Shown piece after piece: positions 17,195 through 25,899 of a DNA stretch of 64,000 nucleotides; within the stretch, counting starts at the first letter, position 1; every line of letters starts with the position of its first letter. The translations under genes were made by a program, and so were the position numbers. The DNA lies in assembly GCA_031178005.1 (NCBI GenBank), contig JAPSJV010000002.1, forward strand, positions 1 to 64,000, read 5' to 3'. The notes beneath the pieces are model-generated. The model saw only the letters and a program-made list of their open reading frames with translations, had not been told where the DNA came from and did no database searches. Source of the DNA: Pseudarthrobacter sp. (lineage in GTDB: Bacteria > Actinomycetota > Actinomycetes > Actinomycetales > Micrococcaceae).

Positions 17195-18196
17195 ATGAGA
17201 ACCAGCCGTATCTTCCACGCCGTGGACTCCCACACCGAGGGCATGCCCACGAGGGTGATCACAGGCGGCATCGGGACGATTCCCGGCGCCACGATGGCTG
17301 AGCGCCGGCTGTGGTTCATGGAGCACAGCGACTGGATCCGCACCCTCCTCATGACCGAGCCCCGCGGCCACGCCTCCATGAGCGGGGCCATCCTGCAGCC
17401 GGCCAGCCGCCCGGATGCGGATTTCGGGGTGCTGTACATCGAGGTCTCCGGGCTGTTGCCCATGTGCGGCCACGGAACCATCGGTGTGGCCACCGTGCTG
17501 GTGGAAACCGGCATGGTGGAAGTGGTGGAGCCGGTCACAACGGTGCGGCTGGATACCCCGGCCGGGCTGGTGATTGCCGAGGTGGCGGTGAAGGACGGCC
17601 ACGCCGAGTCCGTAACCATCCGCAATGTGCCCTCCTTCGTGGACCGCCTGGACGCGGAGGTGGACGTTCCCGGGTATGGCCTGGTGAACTACGACCTCGC
17701 GTTCGGCGGCAACTTCTACGCCGTGGTGGACCTGGACAGCCTGGGCCTGCCCTTTGAACGCGGGCGCAAGGACGACCTGCTAAAGGCGGGCCTGGCCATC
17801 ATGGACGCCATCAACGCCAAGGACGAACCCGTCCACCCGGAGCGTGGGGACATCCGCGGCTGCCACCACGTGTACCTTAAGGCACCGGGTTCGACGGCGG
17901 AGCACTCACGTCATGCGATGGCCATCCACCCGGGCTGGTTCGACCGTTCACCTTGCGGCACCGGAACCAGCGCCAGGATGGCACAGCTCCATGCCCGTGG
18001 CGAGCTGGCCCTCAACACGGACTTCATCAACGAGTCCTACATCGGCTCCCGCTTTGTCGGGCGGCTGGTGGAGGAGACGCAGGTGGCCGGCCGGCCCGCC
18101 GTCGTACCTACCGTGACGGGACGGGCCTGGCTGACCGGCACCGCGCAGTATTTCCTGGATCCCACCGATCCATTCCCGGAAGGCTTCCTCCTGTGA
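17195..18196 (+). CDS. 4-hydroxyproline 2-epimerase (proline racemase family)
   Basis: 333 residues. It has the paired catalytic cysteines of the family, Cys91 (MCGHGTIG) and Cys254 (SPCGTGTSA), both needed for two-base epimerisation, so trans-3-hydroxyproline dehydratases (which have a Thr) are excluded. It would turn trans-4-hydroxy-L-proline into cis-4-hydroxy-D-proline. Starting at 17195 gives GAAGGAG seven bases upstream and the family start MRTSRIFHAVDSHTEGMPTR. Its stop overlaps the next start as GTGA. Confidence 0.92.
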   Translation: MRTSRIFHAVDSHTEGMPTRVITGGIGTIPGATMAERRLWFMEHSDWIRTLLMTEPRGHASMSGAILQPASRPDADFGVLYIEVSGLLPMCGHGTIGVATVLVETGMVEVVEPVTTVRLDTPAGLVIAEVAVKDGHAESVTIRNVPSFVDRLDAEVDVPGYGLVNYDLAFGGNFYAVVDLDSLGLPFERGRKDDLLKAGLAIMDAINAKDEPVHPERGDIRGCHHVYLKAPGSTAEHSRHAMAIHPGWFDRSPCGTGTSARMAQLHARGELALNTDFINESYIGSRFVGRLVEETQVAGRPAVVPTVTGRAWLTGTAQYFLDPTDPFPEGFLL

Positions 18197-19137
18197 ATCT
18201 GCCCTATTTCGACGCCGCTTCCGTGCGTGCCGCTGCCCCATGGCCGACGGCGGTCGCAGCCTTGGAGCGATCGCTTGCCGAGGGCGTGGACCCGGAATCG
18301 GACAGCCCGCGGTTGTTCAGCCCGGCGCCGGGTGGGGAATTCCTGCTCATGCCGGCAGAGGGCCGGAGCTACAGCGGGGTGAAGGTCCTGACGGTGGCGC
18401 CTGGCAACCCCGCCCGCGGCCTGGACAAAATCCAGGGCATCTACCTGCTGGTTGATTCCGATACCCTGGCCCCGCTGGCCACGATGGATGGCACCGAGCT
18501 CACCGCGATCCGCACCCCGGCCACAACACTCATGGCCGTCAAACACATCCTGGCGGCGGCACCCGAAGGAGCGCCCGAGAACCCGAACGTGCTCGTCTTC
18601 GGCGCCGGCATCCAGGCACTGAACCACCTCCGCGCCGCGCACGCCGCGCTGCCCGGGGCGAGCCTCGCCGTCGTCGGGAAGCGTCCGGAACGGGTGCAGG
18701 CACTGATCGAAACGCTTGCCGCTGAAGGCATCGCGGTGAGGGCCGGCAGCAGCGCCGACGTCGGTGACGCGGAGATCGTTCTCTGCACAACATCGTCCCG
18801 CACTCCCTTGTTCGACGGCGACCTGGTGGCTGACGGGGCTGTGGTGGCCGCCGTCGGACAGCACGGATTGGATGCCCGCGAAGTGGATGCGGCGCTGGTG
18901 CTCCGCTCCGACGTCGTGGTGGAGGGCCGGGCATCAGCCATGCGCGAGGCCGGCGATCTGATACCCGCACGCAGTGCATCCGAGTGGGAGGCCATCCGCC
19001 CCGTAAACCTGCGGGAACTCGTGGACGGCCAGCTCAAACGGTCCCCCGGCCGCCCCTGCCTTTATGCGGGAGTCGGCATGGCCTGGCAGGACCTCGTGAC
19101 CGCGGCCGTGGTGTATGAAGGAGGCACCAAAGAATGA
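18193..19137 (+). CDS. Ornithine cyclodeaminase / pyrroline-2-carboxylate reductase family protein
   Basis: 314 residues of the OCD/mu-crystallin fold: an N-terminal substrate domain with KVLTVAPGNPARGL and IQGIYLL, then a Rossmann domain with VLVFGAGIQALNHL. In hydroxyproline clusters such proteins (LhpI type) reduce delta1-pyrroline-2-carboxylate to proline with NAD(P)H, which links 3-hydroxyproline or D-proline routes; that role is inferred. The GTG start overlaps the epimerase stop, and its stop overlaps the GntR start (ATGA). Confidence 0.82.
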   Translation: MNLPYFDAASVRAAAPWPTAVAALERSLAEGVDPESDSPRLFSPAPGGEFLLMPAEGRSYSGVKVLTVAPGNPARGLDKIQGIYLLVDSDTLAPLATMDGTELTAIRTPATTLMAVKHILAAAPEGAPENPNVLVFGAGIQALNHLRAAHAALPGASLAVVGKRPERVQALIETLAAEGIAVRAGSSADVGDAEIVLCTTSSRTPLFDGDLVADGAVVAAVGQHGLDAREVDAALVLRSDVVVEGRASAMREAGDLIPARSASEWEAIRPVNLRELVDGQLKRSPGRPCLYAGVGMAWQDLVTAAVVYEGGTKE

Positions 19138-19862
19138 TGTCCGCACAAGGAGTGCTTACCGTGCCAGCCAACAAACAACTTCCCATCGCCCCGCTGGGCC
19201 GCCAGCGCAGCCTGCGCGAGTCGGTCACCGAATCGCTGCGTGCCGCGATCATTGCGGGAACCCTGGAAGAAGGCACCCTGTATTCAGCGCCTGCCCTTGG
19301 TGCGGCCTTCGGCGTCTCCGCCACTCCGGTGCGCGAGGCCATGATGGACCTTGATCGTGAAGGACTGGTGGAAACGGTCAAAAACAAAGGTTTCCGCGTC
19401 ACCAGCATGAGCGACCGCGAATTGGACGAGATCACCCAGATCCGGTTGCTGCTGGAGCCGCCGGTGATGGCCGACGTCGCCGGCCAGGTCCCGGAAGCCG
19501 ACATGGGCCGGCTCCACCAGCTGGCCGACCGTATTGTGGATGCCGCCCGCGAAGGGGATCTGGCCGTTTACCTTGCGGCGGATCGTGAATTCCATGCCGC
19601 ATTGCTGGCGTACTCGGGCAACAAGCAGCTGGTGGATCTGGCCACGAGCCTGCGTACCCGCACCCGGATGTACGGCTTGAAAACGCTGAGCGAAAGCAAC
19701 CGTTTGGCAGATTCTGCCCAGGAACACCACGAACTGCTGGAACTCATCGCGGCCGGCGATGGCACGGCGGCCAGTGAGGTGATGCGCCGCCACATCGGCC
19801 ACGCGCGCGGTTTGTGGGCCACCGGAAATGACGAACATCCACCCCGGGAGCAGAAGACATGA
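19134..19862 (+). CDS. GntR/FadR-type (FCD) regulator of the hydroxyproline operon
   Basis: 242 residues: an N-terminal winged helix (LRESVTESLRAAIIAG..., FGVSATPVREAMMDLDREGLV) and an all-helical FCD domain with ligand histidines (EFHAALLAYS, HHELLELIAAGD, RRHIGHA). Co-transcribed inside the catabolic operon by ATGA overlaps at both ends, so probably an autoregulated repressor responding to hydroxyproline or an intermediate. Candidate sites are the palindromes at 16143 and 17119. Confidence 0.88.
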   Translation: MMSAQGVLTVPANKQLPIAPLGRQRSLRESVTESLRAAIIAGTLEEGTLYSAPALGAAFGVSATPVREAMMDLDREGLVETVKNKGFRVTSMSDRELDEITQIRLLLEPPVMADVAGQVPEADMGRLHQLADRIVDAAREGDLAVYLAADREFHAALLAYSGNKQLVDLATSLRTRTRMYGLKTLSESNRLADSAQEHHELLELIAAGDGTAASEVMRRHIGHARGLWATGNDEHPPREQKT

Positions 19863-21052
19863 CCCATGGCAGCGACGTCCTGGTCATCGGAGCAGGAGTC
19901 ATCGGAGCCGCCACCGCGTACTTCGCGGCCCGGCAGGGCCTGAGCGTCACGGTACTGGACAAAGGCCTTCCGGCCAGCGGCACCTCCTCCGCCTGCGAAG
20001 GCAACATCCTCGTTTCAGACAAGGAGCTGGGCCCCGAGCTCGAACTCACCCGGTACTCGCTGGGCGTCTGGCACCACGACCTCGAAGAGCACAAGAAGTT
20101 GTGGGAGTTCGATTCCAAGGGCGGCATCATCGTGGCCTCCCGCGAGAGCAGCCTGGCCTCCCTGCACCGGGTCATGGCGGTCCAGAAGAGCTACGGCGTG
20201 GACGTCGAGGAACTGGACCAGTCGGCACTGCGGGACGCCGAACCGCACATTTCCCCCGAGGCACTGGGCGGCGCCAGCTACCGTGAAGACTGCCAGGTGC
20301 AGCCCATGCTGGTGGCCGCCCACCTGGTGCGGCTTGCCACCGAGGCCGGCGCGCGCTTTATTGCCGACTGCCCGGTGAGCGGCTTCCTCGGATCAGGGCC
20401 CGACGGCGGCCGCGTCACCGGAGTCCGCACCCCGCGCGGGGATTTTCCTGCCGGAGCGGTAGTGAACTGCACCGGAACCTGGGCCGGCGAACTTGCGGCG
20501 ATGGCCGGCGTCGAAGTCCCCGTCCTGCCGCGCCGCGGCTTCGTGATCGTCACCGAGCCGCTCCCGGCCATGATCCGGCACAAGGTCTATGCCGCCGAAT
20601 ACATCGACAACGTGGGCAGTTCGGATGCGGGCCTGCAGGCTTCGCCCGTGGTTGAAGGAACGCCTGCCGGCAGCATCCTCATCGGTTCCTCCCGCGAGCG
20701 CGTGGGTTTCGACCGCACCGTCAGTACCGCCGCGCTCGGCCTGCTGGCCCGCAACGCCACAGCGCTCTTCCCTTTCCTGAAGGACGTCAAGGCCATCCGG
20801 CACTACCACGGCTTCCGTCCGTACTGCCCGGATCACCTGCCCGTGATCGGCCACGATGACCGAGCGCCCGGGCTGTGGCACGCCGCCGGGCACGAAGGCG
20901 CCGGGATCGGCCTCTCCGCAGGCACCGGCAAGCTATTGGCCCAGGCACTCGCCGGGCTCACCCCGGACATGGATCTTTCGCCTTTCGCACCGGCCAGGTT
21001 CAGTGCACCCGGCAAGCACACGCCCGTACACAGAGAGGAGGCCACGGCATGA
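19859..21052 (+). CDS. FAD-dependent oxidase subunit of D-hydroxyproline dehydrogenase (DadA-like)
   Basis: 397 residues. A DAO-type FAD fold with VLVIGAGVIGAATAYFAA at the N-terminus and a C-terminal LPVIGHDDRAPGLWHAAGHEGAGIG flavin loop. It would oxidise cis-4-hydroxy-D-proline to the pyrroline. Together with the next two genes it forms the three-subunit dehydrogenase known from Pseudomonas and Sinorhizobium hydroxyproline operons. ATGA overlaps on both sides imply tight stoichiometry. Confidence 0.88.
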   Translation: MTHGSDVLVIGAGVIGAATAYFAARQGLSVTVLDKGLPASGTSSACEGNILVSDKELGPELELTRYSLGVWHHDLEEHKKLWEFDSKGGIIVASRESSLASLHRVMAVQKSYGVDVEELDQSALRDAEPHISPEALGGASYREDCQVQPMLVAAHLVRLATEAGARFIADCPVSGFLGSGPDGGRVTGVRTPRGDFPAGAVVNCTGTWAGELAAMAGVEVPVLPRRGFVIVTEPLPAMIRHKVYAAEYIDNVGSSDAGLQASPVVEGTPAGSILIGSSRERVGFDRTVSTAALGLLARNATALFPFLKDVKAIRHYHGFRPYCPDHLPVIGHDDRAPGLWHAAGHEGAGIGLSAGTGKLLAQALAGLTPDMDLSPFAPARFSAPGKHTPVHREEATA

Positions 21053-21300
21053 ACACCCAACCAGTCACCATCAGCTTCGACGGCCGCCCGCTGGCTGCGG
21101 CCGCCGGCCAGAGCGTCGGTGCGGCCCTCGCGTCCCAAGGGATCACCGCGTGGCGGAGCACCCGCAAGGGCGGTAAACCGCGGGGCCTGTTCTGCGGCAT
21201 CGGCGTCTGTTTCGACTGCCTCGTGACGGTCGACGGCGAGCCGAACCAGCGTGCCTGCCTCGTCGAAGCCTGCGACGGTATGGAAGTGGAGGGCTCATGA
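21049..21300 (+). CDS. (2Fe-2S)-binding small subunit of D-hydroxyproline dehydrogenase
   Basis: 83 residues. A ferredoxin-like cluster site at Cys49, Cys54, Cys57 and Cys70 (FCGIGVCFDC...RAC), as in HcnA-like alpha subunits. It passes electrons between the flavin subunits. The ATG overlaps the stop of the gene before and its own stop overlaps the next start. Confidence 0.88.
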   Translation: MNTQPVTISFDGRPLAAAAGQSVGAALASQGITAWRSTRKGGKPRGLFCGIGVCFDCLVTVDGEPNQRACLVEACDGMEVEGS

Positions 21301-22730
21301 GCACCGTTGTCACTGTTGATGTTGCCGTGGTCGGTGCCGGTCCTGCCGGGCTCGCTGCCGCAGTGGCCGCAACCGAAACAGGGGCGAGGGTGGCCGTCGT
21401 CGATGCCGGAAACCAGCCTGGCGGGCAGTTCTGGCGGCATGCTCCGGAAACCGGCAACCCGGGAACCGCCGATGTCCAGCCGCACGGGCACCACGGCTGG
21501 AGCACGTACCTGGACCTGCGCGCCCGCTTCGATGCTGCCCGCAGTGCCGGGCGGATCACATACCTCCCGGGACTGCAGGTGTGGATGGCGCAACACTCCG
21601 GGGACGCCTTTGTACTGCGGACGACGGCGGCTGTCGCCTCTTCGGGGGCCACTCCGGCCACCGTCGCCGCGGACCGCCTGGTGCTCTGCCCGGGCGGCTA
21701 TGACCGGCAGCTGCCCATTCCCGGCTGGGACCTTCCCGGCGTGATGGCGGCCGGCGGAATCCAGGCGTTCATCAAGGCCAACGGCGTGCTGCCCGGCAAG
21801 CGTTTTGTCATTGCGGGGACGGGGCCGTTCCTGCTGCCCGTCGCCGCGGGCATTGCCGAGGCGGGCGGAAAGGTGCTGGCCGTGCTCGAGTCCTCGTCGC
21901 CGTCGGCCTGGCTGCCGCACCTGCGCGCCGCAGCCGGCGTTCCGGGGAAGGCCCTGGAAGGCATGGCGTATGCCGCGGTGTTTGCCCGGCACCGCATTCC
22001 GTACCGGACGCGCAACATCGTCACCGAAATTCTCGGCACTGACCGCGCCGAAGGTGTCCGCACTGCGCGGGTGGATGCCGCCGGTCGCGTTCGTCCCGGT
22101 ACCGCACGTACGTACGCCGACGTAGACGTGGTGGGCTTCGGGTGGGGCTTCACGCCGCAGCTGGAACTCCCGGTCTCTCTCGGCGTCGAAACCCGGCTGG
22201 ACGCGGACGGATCGCTGGTGGGCATCGTGGATGAGCGGCAGCAGTCCAGCGTTCCCGGGCTGTACCTGGCGGGCGAGGTGACCGGCGTCGGGGGTGCAAC
22301 CCTGGCAGTGCTGGAAGGGCTCGCCGCGGGCGCTGCGGCCGCCCGCCCGGAATCGGACGTCCCCGTGAAGCAGCCAGCCGCGATCGCCCGGCACCGTCGC
22401 TTTGCCCAGGCCATGCACCATGCCCACCCCGTGCCCGCGGCGTGGCAGGACTGGCTCTCCCCGGACACCACGGTGTGCCGCTGCGAAGAAGTCACCGCAG
22501 GGGAAATCACAGAGGCCCGGGACCAGCTTGGCGCCCGCGACATCCGCAGCCTGAAGTCCTTCACCCGCGCCGGGATGGGCTGGTGCCAGGGCCGGGTCTG
22601 CGGGTTTGCGTCCGCCTGCCTCAGTGCTGGTCCGGGCCAAATGCCCGACGCCGGATCCCTCGCCTCCAGTGCCAAGCGGCCCCTCGCCGCACCGGTAGGC
22701 ATCGGCGAACTGGCCGCCCAAGATGGCTAG
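21297..22730 (+). CDS. FAD/NAD(P)-binding large subunit of D-hydroxyproline dehydrogenase (HcnB-like)
   Basis: 477 residues. Two dinucleotide-binding folds (VAVVGAGPAGLAAAVAA near residue 8 and FVIAGTGPFLLPVAAG near 172) and a C-terminal BFD-like [2Fe-2S] site with VCRCEEVTAGEI and WCQGRVCG. Matches the HcnB/OoxA-type subunit of three-part amino-acid dehydrogenases. Last of the overlapping gene chain. Confidence 0.88.
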   Translation: MSTVVTVDVAVVGAGPAGLAAAVAATETGARVAVVDAGNQPGGQFWRHAPETGNPGTADVQPHGHHGWSTYLDLRARFDAARSAGRITYLPGLQVWMAQHSGDAFVLRTTAAVASSGATPATVAADRLVLCPGGYDRQLPIPGWDLPGVMAAGGIQAFIKANGVLPGKRFVIAGTGPFLLPVAAGIAEAGGKVLAVLESSSPSAWLPHLRAAAGVPGKALEGMAYAAVFARHRIPYRTRNIVTEILGTDRAEGVRTARVDAAGRVRPGTARTYADVDVVGFGWGFTPQLELPVSLGVETRLDADGSLVGIVDERQQSSVPGLYLAGEVTGVGGATLAVLEGLAAGAAAARPESDVPVKQPAAIARHRRFAQAMHHAHPVPAAWQDWLSPDTTVCRCEEVTAGEITEARDQLGARDIRSLKSFTRAGMGWCQGRVCGFASACLSAGPGQMPDAGSLASSAKRPLAAPVGIGELAAQDG

Positions 22731-22748
22731 GGACCCGGACCTCGAATT

Positions 22749-22804
22749 CGCTGGAATGCTGCGGGATCGCCGGAACGTTCCAGCGACTTCGCAGCATTCC
22801 GGCG
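22749..22804 (+). other. Mutually exclusive hairpins between dehydrogenase and KGSADH genes
   Basis: Three inverted-repeat pairs share this 118-base gap: CGCTGGAA/TTCCAGCG (22749-22756, 22778-22785), CGCCGGAA/TTCCGGCG (22768-22775, 22797-22804) and GGAATGCTGCG/CGCAGCATTCC (22753-22763, 22790-22800). They cannot all form at once. GGAACGTTCC (22772-22781) is also a perfect palindrome. This looks like a switch, partial terminator or processing site. Confidence 0.6.
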
Positions 22805-22848
22805 ACCCCGTGTTCCCCACACAAGATTTTCAACGGAAGGAGACCGCA

Positions 22849-24333
22849 ATGACCGCGATCACCCAGAACACCGGCACGGCAGCGACTACCGACGCCGAGC
22901 TCGAAAACCACCTGGCGGCCGCCCATGTCGCGGCTGCACCGCTGGCTGCACTGCGACCCGCGGACCGAGCCGTGCTGTTGGACACTGTCGCGGACGCCCT
23001 CGATGCGGCTGTGGAGGAGCTGGTTTCCCTGGCGCAGCAGGAAACCCGGCTGGCCGAGGGCAGGCTCCGGGGAGAACTGAAGCGGACCACCTTTCAGCTG
23101 CGGCTCTTCGGCGAGGTACTGCGCGACGGCGGCTACCTGGACGCCCGGATTGACCACGCCGACCCCGAATGGCCCATGGGGGCACCCCGGCCGGACCTGC
23201 GCCGGCTCCTGATTCCGGTGGGTCCGGTGGTGGTGTTCGCAGCGAGCAACTTCCCCTTTGCGTTCTCCGTCGCCGGCGGTGACACCGCCTCGGCGATCGC
23301 AGCCGGCAGCCCCGTGATCCTGAAGGCGCACTCCGGCCATCCGGAACTCTCCAGGGCGACGGCCGCCGTCGTGGTTTCCGCGCTGTCTGCCGCCGGCGCG
23401 CCGGAGGGTACGTTCGCCCTCATCACCGGAACGGCCGCCGGTTCAGCAGCGCTCCGGGATCCGCGCGTCAAGGCCGGCGCCTTCACCGGTTCCATCCCGG
23501 GCGGCCGTGCGCTCTTCGACATCGCCAGTTCCCGCCCGGAGCCGATCCCCTTCTTCGGTGAACTGGGCAGCAATAACCCGGTGTTCGTCACGGAAGCCGC
23601 GGCGACTGAAAGGGGTTCGGAGATCGCCGAAGCGTTCATGGGCTCCTTCACCATGGGTGCCGGCCAGTTCTGCACCAAGCCCGGAACGCTCTTTGTGCCC
23701 GCGTCTTCCGGCATGGTGGAGGCGCTGCGCACGGCGGCCTTGCCCGGTGCCGCGCCGCTGCTGAACGACCGCATCCAGTCCGGCTATGCGGAAGTACTCC
23801 AGGGCCTGCAGTCCCATCCCCGGATGGCTGTCCTGGCCCAGGGCGAAGACCCGTTGGCCGATCCGCCGTCGCCCACTCTCCTGCTCACGACGGCCGGGGA
23901 CATGCTGGCCGAGCCCCACGCGCTGCAGGCCGAATGCTTCGGGCCCACGGCTGTGGTGGTGGAGTACGACGACGGGTCCCGGCTTCCGGAGATCGCAGAG
24001 ACTTTCGAGGGGCAACTGACAGCCACTGTCCACGGCACGGACTCCTGCGACGTCTCCGGGCTGCTGGACGTGCTGGCCCGCAAGGCCGGTCGCGTGCTCT
24101 GGAACCAATGGCCCACCGGCGTATCCGTGACCTACGCACAGCAGCATGGTGGACCGTATCCGGCTACAACGGCACCAGGCAGCACGTCCGTGGGCACCGC
24201 CGCCATCGAACGCTTCCTGCGCCCGGTGGCCTACCAGGGCTTCCCGCAGCACCTGCTGCCCGAGGCCGTGCGCGACGACAATCCCCTGGGTGTCCCCCGG
24301 CTGGTGGACGGGCGCCGGGAAGGGGTCCGGTGA
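22849..24333 (+). CDS. 2-oxoglutarate semialdehyde (2,5-dioxovalerate) dehydrogenase
   Basis: 494 residues of the aldehyde dehydrogenase family, KGSADH branch: PVVVFAASNFPFAFS, FTGSIPGGRALF, catalytic Glu in FFGELGSNNP and catalytic Cys in GQFCTKPG. It oxidises 2-oxoglutarate semialdehyde to 2-oxoglutarate with NAD(P), finishing the hydroxyproline pathway. Start at 22849 with GAAGGAG about seven bases upstream. It probably shares the operon transcript across the hairpin gap before it. Confidence 0.9.
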   Translation: MTAITQNTGTAATTDAELENHLAAAHVAAAPLAALRPADRAVLLDTVADALDAAVEELVSLAQQETRLAEGRLRGELKRTTFQLRLFGEVLRDGGYLDARIDHADPEWPMGAPRPDLRRLLIPVGPVVVFAASNFPFAFSVAGGDTASAIAAGSPVILKAHSGHPELSRATAAVVVSALSAAGAPEGTFALITGTAAGSAALRDPRVKAGAFTGSIPGGRALFDIASSRPEPIPFFGELGSNNPVFVTEAAATERGSEIAEAFMGSFTMGAGQFCTKPGTLFVPASSGMVEALRTAALPGAAPLLNDRIQSGYAEVLQGLQSHPRMAVLAQGEDPLADPPSPTLLLTTAGDMLAEPHALQAECFGPTAVVVEYDDGSRLPEIAETFEGQLTATVHGTDSCDVSGLLDVLARKAGRVLWNQWPTGVSVTYAQQHGGPYPATTAPGSTSVGTAAIERFLRPVAYQGFPQHLLPEAVRDDNPLGVPRLVDGRREGVR

Positions 24334-24892
24334 TGTGGGGGCGGGGAATTCCGTGTTCCCGCGAGAGCACTGAGGTAGAACCCGGGCAGGAATCGGACCG
24401 CCAAATATTTGCCCGGTGCCTGGGTCCAGGTGCGGACGACCCCTACTGGTGGATCCTTGCCGGCGGCATCTCAGTCCCCGGATTCGGGGCATCCGGGGAC
24501 TGAGCGCGCTTGCGGCCTGGCGCCTGCAGCTAGGAAGCGGCGCTCTTTTGCTGCAGAGTGCTGCCGTCACAAAACTGGCTCGTGGTGCACTAAACGAATG
24601 ACCGAATCAGCTTTACAAGGCAGGGCCGGTCGTAATGGGTTCGTCGGGTTCTGTGCGGTTGCCTCCAGCAGAACCCGATGACCTGCTTCCTGTTAACAGC
24701 ACTCTGACCGATTCCGCAATCCATCCGCTTGAACGCGTCATGAATCCGGCCTTCAGTGCACTAGTCATCGAGCGGCGCTTGCAACATCCCAGCTGCGCGT
24801 TGCTTGGCTTAGTGATGCCATTCCCAGCCAGCCAGCTGACCGGGAATGGCTGATCCGCCTGACAGGATAGGTAAAGGAACGGAAATTCGACA
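24334..24892. other. 559-bp region without a convincing gene
   Basis: No open frame here has a plausible protein. It holds three perfect or near-perfect hairpins: the terminator at 24470-24504, TCGGGTTCTG/CAGAACCCGA (24644-24653, 24669-24678, extendable outward with a G-T wobble to 24641-24681), and GCCATTCCC/GGGAATGGC (24817-24825, 24842-24850). The last two may belong to the leader of the gene at 24893 or to a small RNA. Confidence 0.5.
24470..24504 (+). terminator. Strong hairpin terminator of the hydroxyproline operon
   Basis: Perfect 14-bp arms (CTCAGTCCCCGGAT and its complement) with loop TCGGGGC, 137 bases after the KGSADH stop. It is the most stable hairpin in the region. Confidence 0.7.
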
Positions 24893-25192
24893 ATGAAGTC
24901 TGGACGACGCTCGCTTCAACTCGGGCTCACGCTGGTTGCAGCACTGGCCATCCTGCTGTGGTCCTCCTGGGCGTTTGGTTGGCTTGCTGTCCTCCTGGGC
25001 TGGCAAGCTCCGCTGATGGTGATAATCGTGCTGGCCGTCTTTACGGCACCTGTCCTCCTGGCAGTCGCTATTGCCGTGATGTTTGCCGTATCGCTCCGGC
25101 GCAGCCGTGGATGTTCACCGAAAGCGGTCGACGAACCGCACACCGGCATAACAACCGGCCGTCACGCCAGCATTGCCGTGAGCAACAGTTAG
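24893..25192 (+). CDS. Small membrane protein of unknown function
   Basis: 99 residues with two hydrophobic helices (about 10-30 and 36-68) and a polar tail rich in Thr, His and Ser. A GGAA site lies about eight bases before the ATG. No family recognised. It sits just before a degenerate LuxR-like regulator on the same strand, so a sensor or anchor role is possible but unproven. Confidence 0.5.
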   Translation: MKSGRRSLQLGLTLVAALAILLWSSWAFGWLAVLLGWQAPLMVIIVLAVFTAPVLLAVAIAVMFAVSLRRSRGCSPKAVDEPHTGITTGRHASIAVSNS

Positions 25193-25230
25193 CACCGCGC
25201 GCCATCAATCATTGGTTCGGGGAGAACACA

Positions 25231-25890
25231 GTGCAGACAGTTTTAGCCTTCGACCGGCCCTTCCAAGGCGCACGCGTCCAACTTTTCTCGCGAAGGAGGG
25301 GCTGGACGGACGTAGTGCTGCGGGCCCTGACAGGCAGCGACACACAGTCCCGGGGCCACATATTCAAGGGAAAAACACTGACGCTGGTGGATGCTGCCGC
25401 CCAGGCTGATTTTCCGCTGGATCCGCTGTTGGCCAGCGGAACAACGGTATTGATGTACGGTGGCTTCCTGCATAGTGCACGGGTGATGGCACTCCTGGCG
25501 GCGGGCGTGGACGGATACATTTCTGAACTGGCCCATCGCTCGGAGCTGCTTCACGCCATGAGCCAAGTGCTGGAGGGAACGCAGGTCGCGCCGTTCAGGC
25601 TCCCGGAGTCAGTCATGGCCGCAAGGGCCTATGGGGTGGTGTTGACGAGCACAGAGCGCCGGGCCGCTATTGCTTACTTCGTTGACATGCCAAGTTCCAG
25701 CCGGGCCGTTGTGGCTGCAGGCCTGGGAATGTCCGACAAGACATTAAGCACTCATCTGCACTCCATCCGGCGCAAGATCAAAGCGCAACCCGGGGAGTCG
25801 CGGGCAGCCGTGTCCCGCCGAATCTCGGCGGCCGGGATGTTGGCCCCAGAGACTCCCCCTGTCCGGCCGGGAATGCCAGGTCGCTCATAG
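25231..25890 (+). CDS. Orphan LuxR-like regulator with degenerate receiver domain
   Basis: 219 residues from GTG at 25231 (GGGGAG six bases upstream). Residues about 1-120 resemble a receiver fold: TLTLVDAAAQA, TTVLMYGG, VMALLAAGVDGYISELAH and ELLHAMSQVLEG. The N-terminal acidic pair and the usual Lys are missing, so phosphorylation by a kinase is doubtful. Residues about 150-205 form a LuxR-type helix-turn-helix (LTSTERRAAIAYF..., MSDKTLSTHLHSIRRKI). It converges, nine bases apart, with a similar gene on the other strand. Confidence 0.65.
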   Translation: MQTVLAFDRPFQGARVQLFSRRRGWTDVVLRALTGSDTQSRGHIFKGKTLTLVDAAAQADFPLDPLLASGTTVLMYGGFLHSARVMALLAAGVDGYISELAHRSELLHAMSQVLEGTQVAPFRLPESVMAARAYGVVLTSTERRAAIAYFVDMPSSSRAVVAAGLGMSDKTLSTHLHSIRRKIKAQPGESRAAVSRRISAAGMLAPETPPVRPGMPGRS

Positions 25891-25899
25891 AAGGCTTCG

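Noticed and set aside
21000..22820. A 606-codon antisense frame opposite the hydroxyproline dehydrogenase genes
   Set aside because: Low-complexity Gly/Arg/His composition, no motif, and it lies opposite genes with clear cofactor sites. It is a by-product of GC-rich codon use.
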